The notes below the pieces were generated by a model, which was given only the letters and a program-made list of their open reading frames with translations, searched no databases and was not told where the DNA came from. From Typha latifolia (lineage: Eukaryota; Streptophyta; Magnoliopsida; Poales; Typhaceae), in NCBI GenBank assembly GCA_019914945.1, contig CM034103.1:4898001-4962000 (forward strand): 64,000 nt of DNA. Reading direction: 5' to 3'. The translations under genes were made by a program, and so were the position numbers. This document shows, one piece after another, positions 23,130-33,463 of this stretch (position 1 is the first letter of the stretch; every line of letters begins with the position of its first letter).

Positions 23130-23991
23130 TGATGGGTACTTGTACCAAAAGATAGGCTACAGAATGATTCTTTCAAGATCTAGATTTATTACTAGAATCA
23201 GTCCGCGCAACTGTGGAAAAATATTCATCAAATATTTTTTGTAGTAAAAAAATTACAAAACTAAGTGGATTAGATCTGTATCTCTCTGATCTACAATTTT
23301 TGTATTTACGCCCTTCGCAAATTCGAACTGCAACTAGGACGAAAATACGAAAGAACGCGGGTGATAGTACTGGTGACGGGTGGAGTGGATGTTAGGGTTA
23401 TGGATGAGTATGGAGATAAAAATGGAGAGTGGATGTGTTTAAGAGATATAGAAGAAGGGGAAGAAGTAGTCGAGATCCCAAAGAAAAGGGGGGAATTAAC
23501 AGTCGAGGGAGATTAGAAGTTAGAAAAGACCTTGCCAATGGTAAAGGTGGAAGGATGGTGAAGAGGGAGGAGGGAGATTATGGTAGATAGATGATAGAGA
23601 GACAAGAAATTAATATTCTAATAGCTTAATGAATTTTGATGCCATCCACATATATATAGATGGTAGTCAACAAGTCCTAAAATAGTAAGTAACCCTAATT
23701 CTAGAGGATTCCCGCTGATCGCGTTTGAACGCGCCCGTTCGCATTCGAACGCATAAAAAGACGTATTCTGTATGTGCGAACGCGATGCAGGCATTTGAAA
23801 GCAGCATTCGAACTCGCCCAACCGCGTTCGAACGCGTATTACTCGTTCTCTGTATTTGTGAACCTGATGTAGGTGTTTGCAACGGCATTCAAATACGACC
23901 CCTTCTGCATTCGAACGCGACCTACATGAATTTTATTTTAATGAAAATAAATAACTAATGCAGTAAAAAAAGATGCTAACTAAATATATTA
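23130..23991 (-). mobile_element. Solo LTR, family B
   Basis: It is homologous to the E1 LTRs at 42645-43361 and 46780-47546, and no internal region adjoins it on either side. Its plus-strand ends are TGATGGG at 23130 and TATATTA at 23991. Flanking GGCTT (23125-23129) and GGCTC (23992-23996) look like a target duplication with one change. The TTCGAACGC cassette is at 23718-23922, next to a TATA-like CACATATATATAGATGG (23647-23663). Solo LTRs arise by recombination between the two LTRs of one copy. Confidence 0.85.
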
Positions 23992-23996
23992 GGCTC

Positions 23997-25390
23997 ACAC
24001 ATTATCTCAAACATCGAGGAGGCATAGACATTTAGTCATAATGCTGCCTGAATATGCCTAATGATGTTGCATATGACTAGTTGCTTGTGATCACCAGACT
24101 AAAGACTCTAGTCATAAGCCTAGATTATCGCACATAACAAAACCATTGCATATAGTGGAATTATCTCTCATAGAGAAAATAAGAGTACACTACTATAGAC
24201 GCCAGGACCCTACGTCATCAGGTACTGCTACGTTATGACTCAGCTTTCAAACATAATTTCGTATCACCTAGTGTCTAGTCTTCATACTCAGTAGTATTAA
24301 GCGTGCTCAACTGGCGTGGTGCCTGATAGTCCCCTCTTGATCTCACGACTTTAGACATTAGTTGATATAAATATATGTAATAAATACACACTATGCCCTC
24401 TAACCTTGAGCTGAGTAGGTAAGCAGGCACTATTGAGGCAAAACTTAACTACATGGTGATACGTGCAAGTTGTATAGTGGTTAACATCATCAATCACAAG
24501 ACATGCACATCAAAGATATCATAATTATAAATACTCTAATAATCCATGAATAACTATGGAGTAGTAATTTAAATATAATTATGTTGAATAGTGAATAAAC
24601 ATCTACCTATATATGATATGATTACGATAAACTAATAAAATAAAGCATCACTTCAATATTACATTATTTCTAAACTACACAGAATTTACTTGCCTGACAT
24701 TACTTCCAAGTTAATCAACTCCAACTGCGTTAGGATCATTCTCGCATGATAATGAGTTTACCTCGATAATAAAAATAATATACATAAGCACAAGCCTACC
24801 TAAATTAATTAATTAATTAATTAATTCATGGTTAGCTATTAATTAATTATTAATCAGATAGAGTTGGTATATTAATTATGATGGTCTGACGCTCTTTTAA
24901 GGATTATTAATACAATTATCATTATGATCACTATTCCCCTAATAATTATCAAGTGAAATTAAAATAGAACACATTAATTAACTTATTAAATATCACATTT
25001 AATATAATTATCATTTACTAATATTGATTTATAAAAATTATTAAAACTAAACAAAACTACCCTCTAAAGATGATTAATAATTGAGGCATAAGTTGACAAA
25101 AATAAATAAATAAAATAGTTAAAGTAAACGGAAATATATTAGAGGGTAATTAATTTACTAGGGCTAGCTCAAAGCCCAATGGCCCAAATGCAACTATGCG
25201 TAAATGCCAATTGGGTTGGGTTGTAAACATGGGCTTGGGTAAGTTTAATTATTTGTCTCGTCAAAATAACTACTAAGAATATTAAACCTAATAATTATTA
25301 TAAAATAATTAATTTTAATAAAATATTATTCACTATTTAGTTCATGACCTCAAATATTCTAAACAAATGAATTACCATTGATTGAAAATT
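23997..25390. other. AT-rich unassigned DNA, possibly an old LTR
   Basis: There is no coding potential. It has a (TTAA)n run at 24806-24827. At 25160-25255 it has GGGCTAGCTCAAAGCCCAATGGCCC and GGGCTTGGGTAAG, reminiscent of the CTGGGCTCGGCCCAGCAC part of the family A LTR at 1248-1266. The AT-rich flank also resembles that LTR, but I cannot align the two convincingly. Confidence 0.35.
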
Positions 25391-26030
25391 AAATCGATGA
25401 CGTTTAATATCACATTGTATTAATTAAAACTTCCTCCCAAACACAATGTAATTGATGTCCACCACGTTAAAAGTATGTTATAAATTTCGACCAACATAAG
25501 GTTATTTTGGTAATTTGACCGGGCATATGCCAAGGCAATGTACGATGATACCATGTATTATCTTTGACATGAATTGTGAAATCAGGTAATCATTTGATTA
25601 TAATTTAAGGATCAATTGATAAATTTATGCATTCATCTATTTGTACACAGTTAAACACAAGCAGGTTGAATTGGGGGTATATTTATCTATAATAAAGTAT
25701 ATGATCGTGCCAGAACCGTCATTACTTAAATATAGTTACATTAGACCAATTTTGTTACTTTATTTTAATTTATGATTTGTCTCTAACTTCTCACACTCCC
25801 ATAAATATTTATGACTATCATATAACTCCTCGTTTCGTTCGAACTTATTACTCTCCCGTAACTATTCATAACTGTCTTTTAGCTTATTTCTTAGTAAGGG
25901 TGTCTAGTTGTCAAATTTTGTTATGTTCAACGGATAGCCCATTTGTTTAGCCTATAGTTAGTCTACCGTTGGTACAAATATAGATATCAAATATAAAGTA
26001 CGATGACCTAAGTACCTAACAAGCTATTTC

Positions 26031-26040
26031 TATTTATATC
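26031..26040 (+). promoter_or_regulatory. TATA box of peptide gene copy 1
   Basis: TATTTATATC lies about 125 bp upstream of the ATG and is identical in copy 2. A C-rich leader with CCACAACCACTCTTACAA follows. A second AT-rich TATATATATT lies 25 bp downstream. Confidence 0.5.
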
Positions 26041-26156
26041 TCACTCTTACAGTATATATATTGTGTGACCACAACCACTCTTACAATTTGCCCACTGATC
26101 CCAACAATTTTCTAACTAGATCTATCATTCTCTAACAAAGCAACATTATCACCACC

Positions 26157-26456
26157 ATGTTCGTTTCTCTACGTGGATGGTTTGTTCTTCCTGTGCTAGT
26201 TTCTCCCCTTGTGACTTTAGCTCGGCCCTCTAGGCAACGTGAGAAGATGGAGCACTGACCGGTGTTGCCCTCCAAACCTTGGTGGAACACGTGGTTCCGT
26301 CAGACCTTAACTAAATCATTCGTGCCACCATCGGGTCCATCGAACTGCATGCATACCCCTCCGAAGGATGGCAAGCATGACTCTCGAGAACTTGGAGAGC
26401 ATCGTATACATCCCCCTCAATTGGCCAACATATCGCCATGCCCTTCGAGGAAATAG
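26157..26456 (+). pseudogene. IDA/IDL-like secreted peptide precursor, copy 1, nonsense mutation
   Basis: The ATG at 26157 opens a signal peptide (MFVSLRGWFVLPVLVSPLVT), but codon 34 is TGA (26256-26258) where copy 2 has CGA (Arg), a single C-to-T change. The frame downstream of the stop stays open to TAG at 26454-26456 and has kept the precursor sequence, including SFVPPSGPSNCMH. That core is closer to the canonical IDL form PPS(G/A)PS than the core of copy 2. Loss is therefore recent or the stop is tolerated. The only in-frame restart downstream of the stop lies within the core motif itself, so a secreted product is unlikely. Confidence 0.6.
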
Positions 26457-28413
26457 TGATGCAAGTCGATGTTGTAAATGACTGCAATAGTTTGTGCATT
26501 CATAACTAGTATATATAAGTTATTTCATCTACTTAGGGCCTAAATCGCATCCACGAGGTCGACAAATAAACAATGTATGCATTGACCTACTTCATCTATA
26601 GTGCAGTTAATGCACGTAAAAACAAAATTATTGATTTAATGAATGAGTATCGACATAATATTTTCTTTATAAATAACTTAACTATTGACAGTTATGACAA
26701 TCCAAAATTGAACGGCTCAAACAAATCTTTCATATAACAATATCTCATCAGTTATTTATTTTGTATTTTTTTAACACTTATATCACTCATACAAAGAGGA
26801 CGATACAAAACTAAATTAAAATTATATTTTCCTCATTTGAACGCAAGGACTTCTTTGGACTTTACGTTCATCTCTAGTAAGCCAAACTTCTTCGTCAAAT
26901 ATGGTTCCCTTATAAGTTCTTATATAGTTGTGAGAAGGAAATTAACTTCGATTCTAAAAGCGCTTCATGTCTTTTATGATATAGTAAGCTAAACATTAGG
27001 TGAACCGTAGAATTCCTCTAAGATTCCCTTCAAGTATTTCTCGGTACGACTGCTAGAAAGTTTTTACTAATACCCCAGGAAAAGATAAGAAAAATTCCAA
27101 TCAAGCATGACATTTTGATGCGTTGACTTGCACTTTCACTACCTCAAAATGGGATGTGCAATACACATATATGCGACATATCTTGAGCATCATCGTAACA
27201 ATATTTTCCCCAAATCATGCATGCTTAATTAGCATACTTTTGCTTTAACATACAGTATCGTAACTCGGAAACTTTTATCTCATGTATGCATAAGATTCCG
27301 GATGTCTATAATTACATAACTACCCCCAGTAAATAAAGATCATTTTAGGATATTTATATCTCATATATAAATAAATACGCTAAAGGGTTAATGACATCTT
27401 ATGCAGACTAACTAGATAGGGCTATTTGGCTAATTTTGTTTACTAGGGGATATTTGAACACGTACACCGATGACGTTTAATATCACATTCTATTAATGGA
27501 AATTTCTTCCTGAACAATATATAATTATTATCCTGCATGTTAAAAATAATTTATAAATTTCATCCAACATAGTGGTATTTTGGTAATTTGACTTGCCAAA
27601 TTCCTTGGTGATGTAGCATGATACCGTGTACCATTTTTGAGCTAAATTGTCTATTCAGGTAGCTATTTGATTATACTTCATGGATCAATTTATAAATTTA
27701 TCTATCATATGTTTGTACACACTTAAGCACAAGAAGGTGGAATTGGAGCTTCGTTTATTCAAATTAAATCGATGATGCTTAATATCACATTGTATTAATT
27801 AAAACTTCCTCCCAACCACAATGTAATTGATGTCCACCACGTTAAAAGTATGTTATAAATTTCGACCAACATAAGGTTTTTGTGGTAATTTGACCGGGCA
27901 TATGCCAAGGCAATGTACAATAATACCATGTATTATCTTTGACATGAATTGTGGAATCAGGTAATCATTTGATTATAATTTAAGGATCAATTGATAAATT
28001 TATGCATTCATCTATTTGTACACAGTTAAACACAAGAAGGTTGAATTGGGGGTATATTTATCTATAATAAAGTATACGATCGTGCCACATGTTAGAACCG
28101 TCATTACTTAAATATAGTTACATTAGACCAATTTTGTTACTTTATTTTAATTTCTGATTTGTCTCTAACTTCTCACACTCCAGTAAATATTTATGACTAC
28201 CTTGTAACTCCTCGTTTCGTTCGAACTTATTACTCTCCCGTAACTATTCATAACTGTCTTTTAGCTTATTTCTTAGTAAGGGTGGTCTAGTTGTCAAATT
28301 TTGTTATGTTCAACGGATAGCCCATTTTTCTAGCCTATAGTTAGTCTACCGTTGGTACAAATATAGATATCAAATATAAAGTACGATGACCTAAGTACCT
28401 AACAAGCTATTTC

Positions 28414-28422
28414 TATTTATAT
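28414..28422 (+). promoter_or_regulatory. TATA box of peptide gene copy 2
   Basis: TATTTATAT lies 126 bp upstream of the ATG at 28540, at the same place as in copy 1. The leader AACAAAGCAACATTATCACC ends in ACC before ATG, a good plant start context. Confidence 0.5.
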
Positions 28423-28539
28423 CTCACTCTTACAGTATATATATCGTGTGACCACAACCACTCTTACAATTTGCCCATTGATCCCAACAATTTTCTAACT
28501 AGATCTATCATTCTCTAACAAAGCAACATTATCACCACC

Positions 28540-28839
28540 ATGTCCGTTTCTCTACGTGGATGGTTTGTTCTTCTTGTGTTGGTTTCTCCCCTTGTGACTT
28601 TAGCTCGGCCCTCTAAGCTACGTGAGAAGATGGAGCACCGACCGGTGTTGCCCTCCAAACCTTGGTGGAACACGTGGTTCCGTCAGACCTTAACTAAATC
28701 ATTCGTGCCACCATCGGATCCATCGAACTGCACGCATACCCCTCCGAAGGATGGCAAGCATGACTCTCGAGAACTTGGAGAGCATCGTAGACATCCCCCT
28801 CAATTGGCCAACATGTCGCCATGCCCTTCGAGGAAATAG
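28540..28839 (+). CDS. IDA/IDL-like secreted peptide precursor, copy 2 (intact)
   Basis: 99 aa, single exon, ATG in context CACCACCATGT. Residues 1-22 form a signal peptide (MSVSLRGWFVLLVLVSPLVTLA, cleavage near Ala22). A variable basic pro-region holds PWWNTWFRQTL. The core SFVPPSDPSNCTH follows at about residues 58-70, with a 29-residue tail rich in Lys, His and Pro. IDA and IDL precursors carry F-x-PPS(G/A)PS-x-RHN; their processed peptide is read by HAESA-type receptors and controls organ shedding and root emergence. Here PPS-x-PS fits, but the RHN end is NCTH and Gly/Ala is Asp, so receptor recognition is doubtful. The longer tail is also atypical. Alternatives are another SGPS-type peptide (PIP-like) or an unrelated secreted protein. 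The assignment is inference from motif and layout; the open frame and signal peptide are seen directly. Confidence 0.6.
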   Translation: MSVSLRGWFVLLVLVSPLVTLARPSKLREKMEHRPVLPSKPWWNTWFRQTLTKSFVPPSDPSNCTHTPPKDGKHDSRELGEHRRHPPQLANMSPCPSRK

Positions 28840-30148
28840 TGATGCAAGTCGGTATTCTAAATGACTGCAATAGTTTGTGCATTCATAACTAGTATATATA
28901 AGTTATTTCATCTACTTAGGGCCTAAATCGCATCCACGAGGTCGACAAATAAACAATATATGCATTGACTTACTTCATGTATAGTGCAGTTAATGCACGT
29001 AATAACAAAATTATTGATTTAATGAATGAGTATCGACATAATATTTTCTTTATAAATAACTTAACTATTTACAATTTTGACAATCCAAAATTGAACAAAT
29101 CAAACAAATCTATCATATAACATTATCTCTTCAGTTATTTATTTTGGATTTTTTTAACATTTATATCACTCATACAAAGAGGACGAGACAAAACTAAATT
29201 AAAATTATATTTTCCTCATTTGGACGCAAGGACTTCTTTGGAATTTACCTTCAACTCCAGTAAGCCAAACTTCTTCGTTAGATATGGTTCCCTTATAAGT
29301 TCTTATATAATTGTGTGAAGGAAATTAACTTCGATTCTGAAAGCGCTTCATGTCTTTTACAATATAGTAAGCTAAACATTAGGTGAACCGTAGAATTCCT
29401 CTAAAATTCCCTTCAAGTATTTCTCGGTACGACTGCTAGAAAGTTTTTACTAATACCCCAGGAAAAGATAAAGAAAAATTCCAATCAAGCATGACATTTT
29501 GATGCGTTGACTTGCACTTTCACTATCTCAAAATGAGATGTGCAATACACATATATGCGACATATCTTGAGCATCATCGTAACAATATTTTCCCCAAATC
29601 ATGCATGCTTAATTAGCATACTTTTGCTTTAACATACAGTATCGTAACTCGGAAACTTTTATCTCATGTACGCATAAGATTCCGGATGTCTATAATTGCA
29701 TAACTACCCCCGGTAAATAAAGATCATTTTAAGATATTTATATCTCATATATAAATAAATATGCTAAAGGGTTAATGACATCTTATGCAAACTAACGAGA
29801 TAGGGCTATTTGGCTAATTTTGTTTACTAGGGGATATTTGAACACGTACACCGATGACGTTTAATATCACATTCTATTAATGGAAATTTTTCGCAAAGAA
29901 TATATAATTGTTATCCTGCATGTTAAAAATAATTTATAAATTTCATCCAACATAGTGGTATTTTGGTAATTTGACTTGCCAAATTCCTTGGCGATGTAGC
30001 ATGATACCGTGTACCATTTTTTAGCTAAATTGTCTTTTCAGATAGTTATTTGATTGTACTTCAAGGATCAATTTATAAATTTATCTATCATATGTTTGTA
30101 CACACTTAAGCACAAGAAGGTGGAATTGGTGCTTCGTTTATTCATATT

Positions 30149-30778
30149 AAATCAATGACATTTAATATCACATTGTATTAATTAAAACTTCTTCCTAAAC
30201 ACAATGTAATTAATGTCCACCACGTTAAAAGTATGTTATAAATTTCGACCAACATAAGGTTATTTTGTTAATTTGACTGGGCATATGCCAAGGCAATGTA
30301 TGATGATACCATGTATTATATTTGACATAAATTGTCGAATAGGGTAATTATTTGATTATAATTTAAGGATCAATTGATAAATTTATGCATTCGTCTATTT
30401 GCACACAGTTAAACACAAGAAGGTTGAATTGATGGTATATTTATCTATAATAAAGTATATGATCGTGCCACATGTTAGAACTGTTATTACTTAAATATAG
30501 TTACATTAGACCAATTCTATTACTTTATTTTAATTTCTGATTTGTCTCTAACTTGTCACACTCCCGTAAATATTTATGACTATCTTTTAACTTCTAGTTT
30601 CGTTCCAACTTATTACTCTCCCATAACTATTCATAGCTGTCTTTTAGCTCATTTTTTAGTAAGGGTGGTCTAGTTGTCAAATTTTATTATGGTCAACGGA
30701 TAGCCTATTTGTCTAGCCTATAGTTAGTCTATCGTTGGTATAAATATAGATATCAAATATAAAGTACGACGACCTAAG
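30149..30778 (+). repeat. Truncated third copy of the duplication unit
   Basis: It matches the first 630 bp of units 1 and 2 up to CGACCTAAGTA, then diverges. The break lies about 20 bp upstream of the TATA box, so no promoter core or coding sequence is present. It has more differences from units 1 and 2 than they have from each other. Confidence 0.9.
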
Positions 30779-33419
30779 TAATGCAATAATTTTTTTCTTA
30801 GCCTAAGATTTTTTAAATGTAAAAATCTGTGTTTATGACTTCTTATCTTTGCTTTAATTTCTGCATCCGATGCTTTAAAAGTTTCGATGTCATTGTACTC
30901 AGTTTAAAGGAATATTCATCTACTTCAAAGAGGAAAGAACCTACTGAATCACATTATTCAAATTTTGTTTCATTGCGTTGACTCTATTAGATTTTTACAC
31001 AATAGCTTTGCATTCTTGCTTACTGACTAAACATTCTTCTATTTAAAGTTTACTTACGTTTAAAAGACAGACCAAAAGTCAATTATTGACATACTATATG
31101 CGCAGCCAAGTACTTCTTTATCACCGTACTTAGAATGATCGATACTACTTAATTAAAAAAATTAACCAAAGTCAAGAATGTGATAATTAGATATGATCAT
31201 TCTAATGATATTGATCATTCATGTGGACGTCACATATATGCTAGCAATGGGCTAGATGGCAGAAACTATGGGTACGCTATAGGTATTTTCACAATGTATA
31301 AGACTTTGTCAATAAATCAGCCTGAGGATCTAGAAAAGCTATAATTTAAGAACAACATGCATATTAAGTAAGGCAAAGACAATTTTTGAGGATAACTCTA
31401 AACAAATCCAAAGGTTTTGAATGAGCTTGAATTTAATATAATCAGTTTTAGTTGAGTTTTAAATGCATTGATTGACCCATTTAGTGTTGTTGTGTTGTAT
31501 TTATTATTTTAACTCATTTAACTCATTATATACAATTTGTTTATGACTAGCCAACCCACTCTATTTATAATCAGAATAACTGTTAATTTATCACTCAAGT
31601 AACATGCTTTCCACTTTTTGATTTGTATGATCAAATCTCAAATTATTTACTGTTTTATAAGGCTTCAGACTAAGATCATGTTTTCCTAAAGTTGCATGTC
31701 AAGGCTCATGATAATCAAGTAGCTCGAGCTCAGCTCAAAAGTAAAGGCACTAGCTTAAATATTAAAATGCATCATTTTGAGTCAAGCTTGAGCATAAACA
31801 GACTCGCTCGGGTCAATTAAGATCAAATTGATTTATATATTATACTAATGTATTACGTATAGAATTGGATTATTAGATTATGATCTGCAACGAAAATTGA
31901 ATTGGCCTTAAACTTAGATCTGCTTGAATCATTTAAGGTTCCTTATAGCTCGAATTAGACAAGATTTGAATTCTATCAAGCCAAGGTTGTATATAACTTT
32001 TGGGCTCAAAATTGGTCTAACCTTTAAGGACACTAAAACCACACACTTTGACACTAATTTTACTTGTATTGGTGACCCAAGAGCAATACCCCAAGATCAC
32101 ACCCACGAGCCCAAGGCGTTCGAGAAAGACTTATAATTAGATGGAGTGAAAAACCAATTGCATCTAGTGCACAGATTGCAATTGGGGCAAATATATAAAC
32201 TATCAAAAGCTAAATAGTGATCACTGTAGTCCAACTTTTAGATGATAGATATGAAAGTATTGTGGACTAATACTTCGGGGGAGAATATTTTATGAACCTT
32301 TGGCCGATGATCGTACGTCGCCGCATGAAGTAATGCTCGACCTTTTGGATTTCTTGGCTAAACTAGCTCTACCTTAAATGAAATAGATCAGTTGTCAAAT
32401 TTGATACTAAAAGTATCTGTTTCACTGTACATAAAAATGACAATAACTTTAATATTTATATATGTAGGTTAACGAATAACACGCTAATCTTATCAGTATT
32501 TACATATGTAAAATACTGAACCTATTAGCGATTTATTTAAATTTTTCAGATAAAACACTCATAGATTTAGCTAAGCCTACCTTAGATTTTTTATTATTAT
32601 CATACAATAAAACACTAATCAGATCAGCGTCTTATATATAAAAGGAAGACAGCGAACTTATTAGCATTTCTTTCTTAAATAAAATATTGATAAATTCAGT
32701 GCATTACAGACAGTTATAGTAAATTGACTTCTTTTGGTTTTAAATTTGAGGGGTAATTTAATTCGGTAAAAAAAAGTTTAGAAGATAATTTATTTGGTAA
32801 AAAACTCGACCTTTTTTGTACTTCAAAACTTTTTATACTACTATGTTATTTAGTGAACGATGTTGATATCAATGATTCAGCCAATAGCTGAAGAATGATT
32901 ATTAACATTAACCTTATCTGAATGTACCTGTAGAGTTGGATCTCAGCAGTTGCTGAAATCAATAATTATCTCTGAATTTGAATACAAATATAAAAATTGA
33001 TGCAAACTTTCTTCTTCTCCATTTGTGCCCAGTTAATTTCATCAGCTCTACCATGTTAATCATCTCACAAGAAAATAAACAGTAGTTTAAATAGAGAACT
33101 GGCAAACAGTACTGGGTCGTATACAATATTTACAAGAGGACAACTTGTTAAACTTATTAAACGATGATATGTGGTGTACATGTACATAGCTTGCAAAAGT
33201 TCTCTCCTCCCTCTCTATGTATAGTTATTTATTATATTGACTTATTCTCAAGTCTCTATGCTTGTACCCAATAGTTTATAAGATTGATTACATCATTAGT
33301 TACCTTTTAAATCGGGCAACTACCTACCTAAACATGCAATGGCCATACCACCATTAGGAGATGAACATGTTAAACTTGCCACCTGTTTTGGGACTTAATC
33401 ATAACTCCTCAAGAAACTC
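30779..33419. other. AT-rich intergenic region upstream of the protease gene
   Basis: I recognise no gene. The frame at 31924-32136 has no recognisable domain. The stretch 32380-32830 has several inverted segments and words such as GAGGGGTAATTTAATTCGGT, and may be a short non-autonomous DNA transposon. The last few hundred bases before 33420 should hold the protease promoter. Confidence 0.5.
32482..32530. repeat. Composite inverted repeat (hairpin)
   Basis: CGCTAAT at 32482 pairs with ATTAGCG at 32524-32530. Inside it TCAGTATTTACAT pairs with ATGTAAAATACTGA, with one unpaired base. Arms are about 24 bp with almost no loop. A related GATCAGCG...CAGCGAAC...TTAGCA pattern follows 100 bp downstream. 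Confidence 0.8.
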
Positions 33420-33426
33420 TATATAA
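33420..33426 (+). promoter_or_regulatory. TATA box of the cysteine protease gene
   Basis: TATATAA in CTCTATATAATCCC, 38 bp upstream of the ATG when measured from its right end. It implies a very short 5' leader. Confidence 0.7.
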
Positions 33427-33463
33427 TCCCAAGCCTACACTCTAATCAATAGTACAAGCAGCT

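Larger units (their letters stand above)
25391..27765 (+). repeat. Tandem duplication unit 1 (2375 bp)
   Basis: The unit begins AAATCGATGA, CGTTTAATATCACATTGTA, and repeats nearly base for base from 27766. It includes the upstream region, TATA box, peptide gene (copy 1) and about 1 kb of 3' flank. Its last 300 bp (27463-27765) are a diverged copy of its own first 350 bp; both share TTTAATATCACATT, TTGGTAATTTGAC and CACAAG[A/C]AGGT. That makes the duplication endpoints lie in homologous DNA. Confidence 0.95.
27766..30148 (+). repeat. Tandem duplication unit 2 (2383 bp)
   Basis: This is the second copy of the unit at 25391, with scattered substitutions and small indels. It contains the intact peptide gene. 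The internal 300-bp repeat recurs at its end (29850-30148). Confidence 0.95.
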
